Shown here piece by piece: positions 14,326-23,352 of a stretch of DNA of 33,707 bases; positions within the stretch are counted from its first letter, which is position 1; every line of letters begins with the position of its first letter. A model generated the notes under the pieces. It was not told the origin of the DNA and ran no database searches. It saw only the letters and a program-made list of their open reading frames with translations. The position numbers and the translations under genes were made by a program. The stretch covers positions 1 to 33,707 of the forward strand of contig CAMHEL010000022.1 of assembly GCA_946184125.1 (NCBI GenBank). Reading direction: 5' to 3'. This DNA is from an uncultured Prevotellaceae bacterium (lineage in GTDB: Bacteria; Bacteroidota; Bacteroidia; Bacteroidales; Bacteroidaceae).

Positions 14326-16320
14326 CTATGCCTTTTTGGTCGCCCAGATGAAGTAGGCGATGAGTGCGATGTATGCCAGCAGCGACAGTGCCTCGGAGAG
14401 CGGGTTGGCAAGCCATGCCTCGTTGAGCAGATGGATGTCGGCAAACTGCAGCAGCACGCTGACCACGCCCATGAGGGCACCACCGGCGATGAAGCCGCTG
14501 GCGATGAGTGTGCCGCGCTCACCTCGTGCCTCGTTGCGTGCCTTGTCTTGGCTGCGTGTCGTCACAAACCAGTTGACCGCACCGCCGACAAGCAGCGGCA
14601 GGTTGAGCTCCAGGGGGATGAACATGCCCAGGGCGAAGGCCAGGGCGGGTATCTTGCAGACGGTGAGCACGATGGCGATGGCGGCACCGATGGCGTAGAG
14701 CAGCCAGGGAGCGCCCACACCGTTCATCAGCGGGTCGATGACGGCAGCCATAGCGTTGGCCTGGGGAGCCACCAGTTTGCCGCTGGCGAAACCGTAGGTC
14801 TCGTTGAGCAGTATCATCACGCCGCCCACCGTGGCTGCCGACACCAGCGTGCCGAGGAATTTCCACGACTCCTGCTTCCGTGGCGTGGTGCCCAGCCAGT
14901 ATCCCACCTTGAGGTCGGTGATGAAGGCGCCCGCCATCGACAGCGCGGTGCACACCACGCCGCCCATGATGAGGGCTGCCACCATGCCGGCCGTGCCGCG
15001 CAGGCCCACTGCCACCATCACCACCGAGGCGAGGATGAGCGTCATGAGCGTCATGCCCGATACGGGGTTGCTGCCGACGATGGCGATGGCGTTGGCGGCC
15101 ACCGTGGTGAAGAGGAAGGCGATGACCGTGACGAGGAGGATGCCCATGACGGCGAAGAGCAGGTTGCCCTTCATCACGCCCACCCAGAAGAAGATGAAGG
15201 TGATGATGATGGTGAGGATGCTTCCTATGGCGATGGTGCGGAAGGAGAGGTCGCGCTCGGTGCGCTTCTCCTGCTGTGTGTCGCCGTTTTTCCCCTTCAT
15301 CTCCTTGGCGGCGAGCGTCACTGCGCTGCGTATGATGCCCCACGAGCGTATGATACCGATGATGCCTGCCATGGCGATGCCGCCGATGCCGATGCTCTTG
15401 CCGTAGCTCTTGAAGATGGCCTCGGGCGACATCTCACCCACGGTCTGGGTGATGGAGGGGTCCCACATGTTGAGCACTTGGTCGCCGAAGAGGAGTGCCA
15501 TTCCCGGCACGATAATCCACCACACAAGCAGCGAACCGAGGCAGATGATGAAGGCGTATTTCAGTCCGATGATGTAGCCCAGGCCGAGCACTGCGGCGCC
15601 GGTGTTGATTTTCAGCACCAGCTTGGCCTTGTCGGCGAGCGTCTCGCCCATCGCCACCACGCGGGTGGTGAAGTTCTCGTTCCACCATCCGAAGGTGGCC
15701 ACGATGAAGTCGTAGAGACCGCCCACCAGACCGGCGATGAGCAGCGGCTTGGCCTGGTTGCCGCCTTTGGCTCCGCTGACGAGCACCTGGGCCGTGGCGG
15801 TGGCCTCGGGGAAGGGGTACTTGCCGTGCATCTCCTTGACGAAGTACTTGCGGAAGGGGATGAGGAAGAGGATGCCGATGATGCCTCCTAAGAGCGACGA
15901 GAGGAACACCTTGAGGAAGGAGGCCGTCATCTCGGGGTCGTCGGGATATTTCGCCTGGAGGATGTAGATGGCGGGCAGGGTGAAGATGGCTCCTGCCACC
16001 ACGGCTCCCGAACAGGCGCCGATGCTCTGGATGATGACGTTCTCGCCAAGGGCGTTCTTGCGCTTGGCGGCGGTGGAGGCGCCCACGGCGATGATGGCGA
16101 TGGGGATGGCGGCTTCGAACACCTGTCCCACCTTCAGTCCCAGATAAGCGGCGGCGGCAGAGAAGAGCATCGCCATGACGATACCCCAGCTCACCGACCA
16201 GGCGTTCACCTCGGGATAGGCCCGTCCAGCATTCATGATGGGCTCATACTGTTCTCCCTCGCGCAGTGGCCTGAAGGCATTCTCCGGCAACTGCAAGTTG
16301 TCTTTCTCTTGGTTTTCCAT
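14326..16320 (-). CDS. OPT-family oligopeptide transporter
   Basis: A 664-residue inner-membrane protein with some 15 hydrophobic segments. I start it at MENQEKDNLQLPE (16320), 23 codons inside the longest frame; that upstream stretch has no family-like sequence and lies at or before the predicted transcript start. Hallmarks of the bacterial OPT branch are the start PENAFRPL, the long first helices with WGIVMAMLFSAAAAYLGLKVGQVFEAAIP, ENVIIQSIGACSGAVVAGAIFT, YPFPEATATAQVL and the C-terminal FALGMFIPLELNLPLLVGG. The family imports small peptides or metal chelates; the substrate is not readable. It forms an operon with the BASS transporter downstream. Confidence 0.92.
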   Translation of the reverse strand: MENQEKDNLQLPENAFRPLREGEQYEPIMNAGRAYPEVNAWSVSWGIVMAMLFSAAAAYLGLKVGQVFEAAIPIAIIAVGASTAAKRKNALGENVIIQSIGACSGAVVAGAIFTLPAIYILQAKYPDDPEMTASFLKVFLSSLLGGIIGILFLIPFRKYFVKEMHGKYPFPEATATAQVLVSGAKGGNQAKPLLIAGLVGGLYDFIVATFGWWNENFTTRVVAMGETLADKAKLVLKINTGAAVLGLGYIIGLKYAFIICLGSLLVWWIIVPGMALLFGDQVLNMWDPSITQTVGEMSPEAIFKSYGKSIGIGGIAMAGIIGIIRSWGIIRSAVTLAAKEMKGKNGDTQQEKRTERDLSFRTIAIGSILTIIITFIFFWVGVMKGNLLFAVMGILLVTVIAFLFTTVAANAIAIVGSNPVSGMTLMTLILASVVMVAVGLRGTAGMVAALIMGGVVCTALSMAGAFITDLKVGYWLGTTPRKQESWKFLGTLVSAATVGGVMILLNETYGFASGKLVAPQANAMAAVIDPLMNGVGAPWLLYAIGAAIAIVLTVCKIPALAFALGMFIPLELNLPLLVGGAVNWFVTTRSQDKARNEARGERGTLIASGFIAGGALMGVVSVLLQFADIHLLNEAWLANPLSEALSLLAYIALIAYFIWATKKA

Positions 16321-16390
16321 GTCGTTTGTTTTGCTTTGGTTACCGCCGCCCATGGGCGGCAGTGGTGTTTGGTATGGGCAAAGGCACATC

Positions 16391-16417
16391 TTACCTTTGC
16401 GGTGATTGCAAAGGTAA
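16391..16417 (-). promoter_or_regulatory. OPT promoter inside a perfect inverted repeat
   Basis: Minus strand: TTTC, 20 nt, then TACCTTTG (16416-16409), close to TTTG-N20-TAnnTTTG. The box lies in a perfect 10-bp inverted repeat (TTACCTTTGC, 7 nt, GCAAAGGTAA), so an identical box points the other way at 16392-16399. The predicted start (about 16402) falls inside the repeat. It could be an operator or a hairpin at the mRNA 5' end. A second palindrome, GCCGCCCATGGGCGGC, lies at 16345-16360 in the leader. Confidence 0.5.
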
Positions 16418-16472
16418 GCATATTTGACTGAAAACCGAAAAAAAATGGTGCTTTTTTACTGCAGCCGCTTGT

Positions 16473-16787
16473 TCACATGCACTTCCACCAGGCATAGTGA
16501 TGCCGTTTCTTGAGGTAGTTGGGGTTGTGCTCGTTGCGGTAGGCCTCGCGCTCGAAGGAGATGCGAAAGTAGGCCCCCTTTCGGTGTGCTCTCCTGATGA
16601 GCCACTCCACGGCATACCACAGATAGAAGGGGAGGATGCCCATCTCGAGCATCTGGGCGGTGTGGATACGCTCGTGGTTGACAAGGCGCGGCGTGATGTG
16701 GACATCACGCCGGCAGAAGAGCACGCCGAAGAGGTTGATGGCGGCAAAACCCGGAACGGGCAGAAAGCGGTTGCGAACGATAATCAT
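16473..16787 (-). CDS. Small HExxH protein downstream of clpB
   Basis: A 104-residue protein. It carries NHERIHTAQ (about residues 37-45), whose HERIH is a zinc-metalloprotease style HExxH motif. A mildly hydrophobic segment follows (LEMGILPFYLWYAVEWLIR), then a basic Tyr/Arg-rich tail with FEREAYRN and the end HHYAWWKCM. The second Glu (FEREAY) some 35 residues on could be a third metal ligand, as in small gluzincin-like proteins; this is inference. Similar short proteins occur in Bacteroidetes without assigned function. It starts 3 nt after the clpB stop, so the two are cotranscribed, which hints at a role in protein quality control. Confidence 0.6.
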   Translation of the reverse strand: MIIVRNRFLPVPGFAAINLFGVLFCRRDVHITPRLVNHERIHTAQMLEMGILPFYLWYAVEWLIRRAHRKGAYFRISFEREAYRNEHNPNYLKKRHHYAWWKCM

Positions 16788-16790
16788 GCG

Positions 16791-19379
16791 TTAGTTCCTG
16801 AACACGAGCCCCTGGCCGAACTCGTCGATGATGATGGGCTTGTCGCGGCTCACCTGTTCGGCGAGGATGCGTTTCGAGAGGTCGTTGAGCACCAGGTGCT
16901 GGATGGCCCTCTTCACGGGACGTGCGCCGAATTCGGGGTCGTAGCCCTCGCGTGCGAGGTAGTCGATGGCGTGAGGGGTGACTTCCAACTTCAGCCCCTG
17001 TGTCTCGAGCATCTTGCAGACGCCCTTCATCTGGAGGCGCACCACGTCGGCTATCTCCGCCTGGGTGAGCGGCAGGAACATGATGGTCTCGTCGATACGG
17101 TTGAGGAACTCGGGACGGATGGTCTTCTTGAGCATTTCGAGCACTTGGGCGCGGGTCTGGTCAATCAGCTGCTCACGGTTGTGGTCGTTGAGCTTCTCCA
17201 TCTGGCTTTGGATGTACTGGCTGCCAAGGTTGGAGGTCATGATGATGATGGTGTTCTTGAAGTTGACGGTGCGGCCCTTGTTGTCGGTGAGCCGTCCGTC
17301 GTCGAGCACCTGGAGCAGCACGTTGAACACGTCGGGGTGGGCTTTCTCCACCTCGTCGAAGAGCACCACGGAGTATGGCTTGCGCCTGACGGCCTCGGTG
17401 AGCTGTCCGCCCTCATCGTAACCCACATATCCCGGAGGCGCTCCGATGAGCCTCGACACGCTGTATTTCTCCATGTACTCGCTCATGTCGATGCGGGTCA
17501 TCATCGTCTCGTCGTTGAAGAGGTATTCGGCAAGAGCCTTGGCCAGTTCGGTCTTTCCCACACCGGTGGTGCCGAGGAAGATGAACGATGCGATGGGGCG
17601 CTTGGGGTCCTGCAGTCCTGCTCTCGAGCGCCTGACGGCATCGCTGACGGCCGTGATGGCCTCGTCCTGGCCGATGACGCGCTTGTGCAGTTCCTCCTCG
17701 AGATGGAGGAGTTTCTCGCGCTCGCTCTGCAGCATACGTGTCACGGGGATGCCGGTCCAGCGGCTCACCACCTCGGCGATGTCGTCGGCGGTGACTTCCT
17801 CGCGCACCATGGAGTCGTCTCCCTGTGCCTCCCTGAGCTGTGTCTTGATGCTTTCGATGTCGGCCTCCAGCGCCTGCAGCTTGCCATAGCGTATCTCGGC
17901 GACGCGCCCGTAGTTGCCCTCGCGCTCGGCTTTATCGGCCTCGAAGCGCAGGTTCTCGATTTGCTGCTTGTCCTGCTGGATGCGGTTCACCAGTTCTTTC
18001 TCGCCTTCCCACTTGGCCCGGAAGGCGGTCTCCTGGTCGCGCAGTTCGGCGATGTCCTTGTCGAGCTGGGCGAGTTTCTGCTGGTCTTCCTCGCGCCGTA
18101 TGGCCTCGCGCTCAATCTCGAGCTGTGCGAGCCGGCGGCTGATTTCGTCGAGCTCCTCGGGCACCGAGTCGCGCTCCATGCGCAGTTTGGCGGCGGCCTC
18201 GTCCATCAGGTCGATGGCCTTGTCGGGCAGGAAGCGGTCGGAGATGTAGCGCTCGGAGAGTTTGACGGCAGCGATGCACGCGTCGTCCTGGATACGCACC
18301 TTGTGGTGGTTCTCGTAGCGCTCCTTCAAACCCCTCAGGATGCTGATGGCACTCATCTCGTCGGGCTCATCGACCATGACGGTCTGGAAGCGCCGCTCCA
18401 GTGCCTTGTCCTTCTCGAAGTATTTCTGGTACTCGGAGAGCGTGGTGGCACCGATGGCCCTGAGCTCTCCCCTGGCGAGTGCTGGCTTGAGGAGGTTGGC
18501 GGCATCCATGGCTCCCTCGCCTCCTCCGGCTCCCACGAGGGTGTGGATCTCGTCGATGAAGAGGATGATGCGCCCCTCGCTCTTCACCACTTCGTGGATG
18601 ACGCTCTTGAGGCGCTCCTCGAACTCGCCCTTGTACTTCGCTCCGGCGATGAGCTGGCCCATGTCGAGCGAGAAGATTTCCTTGTCCTTGAGGTTCTCGG
18701 GCACGTCGCCACGTACGATGCGCCCTGCCAGTCCCTCGACGATGGCTGTCTTTCCCGTGCCTGGCTCACCGAGCAGGATGGGGTTGTTTTTCGTCCGTCG
18801 TGAGAGGATTTGCAGCAGCCGGCGTATCTCGTCGTCGCGGCCGATGACGGGGTCGAGTTTTCCGGCACGGGCGGCCTCCACCAGGTTCTTGGCATATTTG
18901 GCGAGACTCTGGTAACTCTCGTCGCCCGACATGGAGTTGACCTGCTTGCCTTGTCGCAGAGCTGTGATGGCGGCTTTGAGGTCGTTGGCTGTCACGCCGG
19001 CATCCTTGAGGATGCGGCTGGCGGTGGATGTCACGTCGAGCAGGGCGAGGAGCATGGGCTCGACCGATACGAACTCATCGCCGAGTTTCTGCGAGTAGTC
19101 GAGGGTGCGCTGGAGCACGGTGTTGGTGGTGTTGCTGTAGTAGGTGCTGCCGCCCTGAACGCGGGGCAGATGTGCTATCTCGCTGTCCACCACTTTCTCT
19201 ATCTGTGTGGCGTTGGCTCCTACTTTCTGGAAGATGAACTGGCAGATTTCCTTGTCTTTGACGAGGATGCCCTTCAAAAGGTGCTCGGGCTCCACATACT
19301 GTTGCCCGGCTCTCTCCGCAGTGTTGACCGCCTCCTGGACGGCCTCCTGCGCCTTGATGGTGAATTTGTCGAATGTCAT
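16791..19379 (-). CDS. clpB: ATP-dependent disaggregase ClpB
   Basis: An 862-residue cytoplasmic AAA+ chaperone that, with DnaK, pulls proteins out of aggregates. I start it at [14 protein letters not shown] (19379), the normal ClpB start, with AGGAG shortly upstream; the 25 codons before it are not ClpB-like. Domains: N-domain (1-145), first AAA+ with GEPGTGKT (Lys210) and Walker [14 protein letters not shown], coiled-coil middle domain (about 400-525, Glu/Arg/Gln-rich), second AAA+ with GTTGVGKTE (Lys609), Walker [15 protein letters not shown] and the C-terminal [11 protein letters not shown]. All catalytic motifs are intact. A 13-bp palindrome (TGACATTTTGTCA, 19449-19461) lies upstream and might be an operator. 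Confidence 0.98.
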   Translation of the reverse strand: MTFDKFTIKAQEAVQEAVNTAERAGQQYVEPEHLLKGILVKDKEICQFIFQKVGANATQIEKVVDSEIAHLPRVQGGSTYYSNTTNTVLQRTLDYSQKLGDEFVSVEPMLLALLDVTSTASRILKDAGVTANDLKAAITALRQGKQVNSMSGDESYQSLAKYAKNLVEAARAGKLDPVIGRDDEIRRLLQILSRRTKNNPILLGEPGTGKTAIVEGLAGRIVRGDVPENLKDKEIFSLDMGQLIAGAKYKGEFEERLKSVIHEVVKSEGRIILFIDEIHTLVGAGGGEGAMDAANLLKPALARGELRAIGATTLSEYQKYFEKDKALERRFQTVMVDEPDEMSAISILRGLKERYENHHKVRIQDDACIAAVKLSERYISDRFLPDKAIDLMDEAAAKLRMERDSVPEELDEISRRLAQLEIEREAIRREEDQQKLAQLDKDIAELRDQETAFRAKWEGEKELVNRIQQDKQQIENLRFEADKAEREGNYGRVAEIRYGKLQALEADIESIKTQLREAQGDDSMVREEVTADDIAEVVSRWTGIPVTRMLQSEREKLLHLEEELHKRVIGQDEAITAVSDAVRRSRAGLQDPKRPIASFIFLGTTGVGKTELAKALAEYLFNDETMMTRIDMSEYMEKYSVSRLIGAPPGYVGYDEGGQLTEAVRRKPYSVVLFDEVEKAHPDVFNVLLQVLDDGRLTDNKGRTVNFKNTIIIMTSNLGSQYIQSQMEKLNDHNREQLIDQTRAQVLEMLKKTIRPEFLNRIDETIMFLPLTQAEIADVVRLQMKGVCKMLETQGLKLEVTPHAIDYLAREGYDPEFGARPVKRAIQHLVLNDLSKRILAEQVSRDKPIIIDEFGQGLVFRN

Positions 19380-19467
19380 GTATTCTCCTTTCTTTTTTTT
19401 GTTTTTCTGCTTCTCTTCGCGCAAAATCCATACCAAGGGAGAGGAGTGTGACATTTTGTCATGAAAA

Positions 19468-19498
19468 ATCCCCGCGCCATATCACTTAGCGCGGGGAT
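19468..19498 (-). terminator. Intrinsic terminator between the Omp28/T9SS gene and clpB
   Basis: A GC-rich 10-bp stem (ATCCCCGCGC with GCGCGGGGAT) encloses 11 nt and is followed on the minus strand by TTTTTC. It lies 165 nt past the stop of the large secreted protein and upstream of clpB, separating the two transcripts. Confidence 0.8.
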
Positions 19499-19520
19499 GT
19501 TCATTCTGCCTGTAGCCTTC

Positions 19521-19662
19521 TAAAGCCTAAAGTCTAAAGCCTAAAGCCTAATGCCTGGCGTCTATCAGTTCCGATGGCCGATCTCGGCCGTCGGAAGCAT
19601 AGCGTCTAAAGCCTAGCGCCTAAAGTCTAAAGTCTAAAGCCTGGCGTCTAAAGCCTATCGTC
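19521..19662. repeat. Two heptamer arrays flanking a hairpin cassette
   Basis: Six or seven TAAAGCC/TAAAGTC-like units (19521-19569) lead into a stem-loop at 19569-19596 (TTCCGA with TCGGAA, GGCCG with CGGCC, loop ATCT). Nine more units (19600-19662) follow, with variants TAGCGTC, TAGCGCC, TGGCGTC and TATCGTC. The last unit ends exactly at the stop codon (TTA on plus, 19663) of the large secreted protein. The order array-hairpin-array is that of the repeats at 10.2 and 32.2 kb, but the hairpin is unrelated. Confidence 0.88.
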
Positions 19663-22600
19663 TTACTGAATAAGCACTTTCTTTGCGCTCACCTGTCCGT
19701 CCTTGTAGCGGACCGACTTGATGTAGATACCGCCTCTGACGGGTACGCTGACTTTGCGGCCGGCGAGGTCGTAGAAGGCGACGCTCTCCATGGGCTTGTC
19801 GGTGTTGGTGCTGGCGATGCCAGTTCCCTTGTCCATCACCTTAGCCTTGTTGGCGTTCACCACTTCACCGGTGTTCTTGTCGATGAGCATGATGACCACC
19901 TCCAGCTTGTTCTTGTCCTGGATGATGGGCTGTCCGGCGCTGTTGATCACGCTATTGGTGTTGAAGCTGTAGCTGTGCGTGTAGGGAGCATCGACTTTGA
20001 TGGCATCGGGGAGAGTGTTACTATCGCCAGAGACGCTTGAGCGAGCGACGAGGACATGGTTGAATTCCAGTCCGCTGACATAGGACTCACCTTCGGTGAA
20101 GATGCGGAAGTCCTCGGGCAGGTTTTCGGCACCGCTGTAGTTGTTGGCCTGGTCCCAGTCCTGGGTGTCGCCAGAGAGGCCGTTGGCAATGAGAGCGTAT
20201 GCCACGGTGTATGGGTTCGTGTCGTTCTCAAATGCGAACTGGATGAAGGATGTGGCGTTAATGGTCTGCTTGGTGTCGTCGGCCCACTCGGCAATGACGG
20301 AGATGTCGGCCGGGGCGAACTCAGCCCTGCGCTTCAGCCAGACTTCCTCGAGGCCCCAGGTGTAGGTGTTGTAGTCGCCAACGTAGGCGTCGGTCTCGTA
20401 TACGCGGTCGAGCCATGCGTCGGGGAAGCCCTCCACTTTATTGGGGTACTGTGTGGTGAATTCCATCGGGTCGCCATTGTGGTAGGCGATGCCCACGAAG
20501 TCGTCGGGGTAGAGGCTTGCCATCTTCTCCAGGCCTATGTAGCCGCGGGGGCAGTAGCCGCACCAGGTGCCGGTGTATTCCTCCATCAGCGGGCGCTTGG
20601 TGGGAACGGTCGTGAGGACCATCACCTTGCCTGTCGCTGTCTTCTCAGCAGCGGTGTTGGGCTCTCCGTTCACTTTGTCGATGGTGATGCTGATGGGGTA
20701 GGTGCCACGCTCAGCGATGGCGGGCAATGGGAGGTTCATCGTGCGGTAGGTGCCATAGACGGCTGCCAGAGCGGGGGAGAGGTCGATGTGCGAAGTGCCG
20801 TTCATGCCTGCCACCTCGTAGCTGTAGTCGATGCTCTTCAGCCCGTTGTAGCCTAAGTTGGTCACATTGACTTTCACATTGCCTATCTCGCCGGCCTTGA
20901 TGTATGACGACTGTATGTTGCGTGGTGCTGCGGCGAGGGCATCGGCACCGGTGAATACCACCTCAAGGGCGAGGTCGGTAAACTGTTCGAACATGTTGAA
21001 GAAGCCTGAACGATAGGCTTTGTTCGTGTGGATGAGGAAACCACCGTTGGTGCTGTTGCTGGTCAGCACGATAGGCGTCGGATACTCTGCGCCCTCCATG
21101 TCAATGGCCTGGTCGAGGCTGTAGCCCACATAGATGCCGTCGGCGGTGATGGTGTAAGGCTCAGGGAGCTTGACCTGTGTGAAGCCCTTGTTGGCGGTGA
21201 ATTCCTGTGACACGACATCAGGAACGAACGTGCCGTTCTCGTCGAGCTTGTTGACGCTCGTCGAGAGCCACACTTTGGTGCCAGTGATGCCAGTGGTGTC
21301 GAAGAAGGGGACATTGATGGCGGTTATCTGCTTGCCCACGAGTGTGGGGTCGACGAGGTGGAAGGCCACGTCGTAGTGCTCGTCGGTAAACAGTGTACTG
21401 CCGAAGACGTTGCCCTCGACGGCGCCGAGGTTGATGGCCATCTCGCCAGCAGCCAACTGACCGTTGGGCTCGCTTTCCTCCACATTGGGAGCGAAGCCCT
21501 CGGCACCCGTGGCAAAGGTGTTGTCGACCTCATACCAGGCAATCTCCGAGGCGTAGGCCTCGCCACCGACATGGTAAATCAGCTGCACACCCACATTCTT
21601 GCCTACGTACTGAAAAAGTTGAACCTCATGGAACGTGCTGCTGGATTCGTAGTAGATGCTGAGGTCCGACATCTCGTAGGGTATCTCGGTCAATGGCTCG
21701 TCGAGCTCGTAATAGTCCTCTGGGGTTAGCGTGAACTCCTTGTCGTCGATGTAAAGCTTGTAGGTGAGCAACTCTGGGTTGAGATACTCGCCATTGGCGT
21801 CGAAGTAGGAGGCGTCGAAGTCGATGTAGCCGTAGCCGCCCCAGTTATCATTGGGAGTGAAGTTCATGACTTCGGATATTTCAGGAGTCACCGGCGTGGC
21901 GGGTTTCTCGACGAAACGGAAGATGTAGGGCTTGCTGTATGCATTTAAGTAGTAGATGGATGTCTTGCCCTCGTTGACGTAGATGGTGAGATTCGAGGTG
22001 AGCGTCATGGCGGCGGCATCGTAGGTGAAGCTGATGCTGTTGGCGATGAGCTCGCCCATGGCTGCAACGAAATAGATGTAGTTGGAATAATATTCGTTAA
22101 GGCCCAGATACTGTCTGGAGTCGAAGGTGATTTTCGTTCCGTTGATGGTTCCCTTGACCCAACTGTTGAGGTCGGGCGTCAACTGCAGGTAGGCATCGTT
22201 GCCGGAAATGGCGAACTTCACCTTGGTGGCCAATGTGTTGCCATAGTCGTCTTCGTATTTCATCACCAGATCCTCGGCAGTGACACCTTCGGGCAGCTCG
22301 GTGATGGCGACATCGGTCTGGGGATACATGTTGATGTCCCAGTTGAACGCACCGCTCCAGTAGCCTTCGCCGTCTACGCAACTGACAACAATATTGAAAT
22401 TGCCGCCGGTGTTATACTCTGCTGCGGTGCGCAGCTTGCCGTCTTTCCATGTCATATAGATGTCGGTGTTGCCTTCCTCGACGACAAAGGTGCTGCCTGA
22501 TGGGTCGAACACCATCCTTGTGATGTAATAGGTGTAGGTCTCGCCGGAATAGCTGTCGTACTCCTCATAGATGGGTTGCGGGTGGATGACGATGTTGTCG

Positions 22601-23097
22601 CCATCGGTGCGCTCTGCCTTCACCCAGTAGCCTGATTCTGTGCTTAACTCGGTGATGAGGTTGTGGATGTAGATGCATCCGTCGTCGCCTTCAACCACTT
22701 TCGAGGCTTTGCCGGTGGAATGTCCTCCATAGAAGCCATAGAGCCAGTTGTAGCCGTAGTAGTAGTTGTCGTAGACCATGTCGTAGCACTTGCCGGCGGG
22801 CTGCTCGATGATGATGCCGGCGTCTTCACGGCTCACCTTCTTCTTCAAGGCCTTGTGGGGGCCACGGGCCTTCTGCATTTTCGACATGGGCGTTTGTGCC
22901 TGCTGGCGGTGCATTCTCACGGCACCCTTGCCGGCCTCGTCGTTCACCTTGGCGATGGCCTCTGGAGTGAGTTTCAGTGCTGTGCGCTGAGTGCCGGCCT
23001 TCTCAGTGAGCGACACCTTCTGGTGCTTCACGCTGGGTTGGGCCATCGTGACGGCAAACACAAAGGCCGCCACAATCATAAGCGTAGTTCTCTTCAT
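19663..23097 (-). CDS. Large T9SS-type secreted protein with Omp28-related domain
   Basis: A 1144-residue exported protein. The start is at MKRTTLMIVAAFVF (23097), giving a clean signal peptide; the 18 codons before it are not signal-like. The first 600 residues are beta-rich repeats with many Tyr/Asp/Gly. A block near 600-800 resembles adhesion/jelly-roll modules seen with T9SS cargo. Around 830-1050 lies an Omp28-related segment with PLMEEYTGTWCGYCPRGY (Cys846 and Cys849), a thioredoxin-like CxxC context, then FVGIAYHNGDPM. The end (YDLAGRKVSVPVRGGIYIKS and SAKKVLIQ) is a type A T9SS sorting signal. It would be exported and displayed or released at the surface. It is the last gene of the redox-looking cluster, after a 255-bp gap, so it may have its own promoter. 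Confidence 0.8.
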   Translation of the reverse strand: MKRTTLMIVAAFVFAVTMAQPSVKHQKVSLTEKAGTQRTALKLTPEAIAKVNDEAGKGAVRMHRQQAQTPMSKMQKARGPHKALKKKVSREDAGIIIEQPAGKCYDMVYDNYYYGYNWLYGFYGGHSTGKASKVVEGDDGCIYIHNLITELSTESGYWVKAERTDGDNIVIHPQPIYEEYDSYSGETYTYYITRMVFDPSGSTFVVEEGNTDIYMTWKDGKLRTAAEYNTGGNFNIVVSCVDGEGYWSGAFNWDINMYPQTDVAITELPEGVTAEDLVMKYEDDYGNTLATKVKFAISGNDAYLQLTPDLNSWVKGTINGTKITFDSRQYLGLNEYYSNYIYFVAAMGELIANSISFTYDAAAMTLTSNLTIYVNEGKTSIYYLNAYSKPYIFRFVEKPATPVTPEISEVMNFTPNDNWGGYGYIDFDASYFDANGEYLNPELLTYKLYIDDKEFTLTPEDYYELDEPLTEIPYEMSDLSIYYESSSTFHEVQLFQYVGKNVGVQLIYHVGGEAYASEIAWYEVDNTFATGAEGFAPNVEESEPNGQLAAGEMAINLGAVEGNVFGSTLFTDEHYDVAFHLVDPTLVGKQITAINVPFFDTTGITGTKVWLSTSVNKLDENGTFVPDVVSQEFTANKGFTQVKLPEPYTITADGIYVGYSLDQAIDMEGAEYPTPIVLTSNSTNGGFLIHTNKAYRSGFFNMFEQFTDLALEVVFTGADALAAAPRNIQSSYIKAGEIGNVKVNVTNLGYNGLKSIDYSYEVAGMNGTSHIDLSPALAAVYGTYRTMNLPLPAIAERGTYPISITIDKVNGEPNTAAEKTATGKVMVLTTVPTKRPLMEEYTGTWCGYCPRGYIGLEKMASLYPDDFVGIAYHNGDPMEFTTQYPNKVEGFPDAWLDRVYETDAYVGDYNTYTWGLEEVWLKRRAEFAPADISVIAEWADDTKQTINATSFIQFAFENDTNPYTVAYALIANGLSGDTQDWDQANNYSGAENLPEDFRIFTEGESYVSGLEFNHVLVARSSVSGDSNTLPDAIKVDAPYTHSYSFNTNSVINSAGQPIIQDKNKLEVVIMLIDKNTGEVVNANKAKVMDKGTGIASTNTDKPMESVAFYDLAGRKVSVPVRGGIYIKSVRYKDGQVSAKKVLIQ

Positions 23098-23352
23098 AAA
23101 AATTTTAGGTTTAATTGTAAGTAGGTAAATAAAATTATCTGTCGCTATCATTCTTGTAGGTGATTTATAGTCTTTTATGTTTGGTATTACCTAAGTAACT
23201 CAAGCTCGGGCAAGCTCAAATACATTTAACCTGCAAATCATAAAATACTATCATCTAATTGTGATCACCTACTTAAGATATGGCGGGGGGCCGGCTGCCG
23301 GCCACCCACGAGGTTTTGCTTTATTCTTCTTGATTGGTCAGTGCGGCATGGA
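23098..23352. other. Intergenic region with inverted repeat and GC hairpin
   Basis: No gene is visible. GTAGGTGAT (23156-23164) is inverted relative to ATCACCTAC (23264-23272), bracketing 117 bp; GTGATCAC at 23261-23268 is a small palindrome. A GC hairpin GGCCGG-CTG-CCGGCC (23289-23303) lies just after the upstream gene and may weaken read-through, but lacks a T tract. The sequence could be a structured leader of the large secreted protein. Confidence 0.4.

Noticed and set aside
13630..15891. A 753-codon open frame on the plus strand
   Set aside because: It lies antisense to the OPT and BASS transporter genes, which have clear family motifs. Its product is a His/Asp/Glu/Gly-rich low-complexity chain typical of the reverse complement of GC-biased codons.
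16497..18803. A 768-codon open frame on the plus strand
   Set aside because: It is antisense to clpB and the small HExxH gene. ClpB motifs on the minus strand are unmistakable and the antisense product has no recognisable domain.
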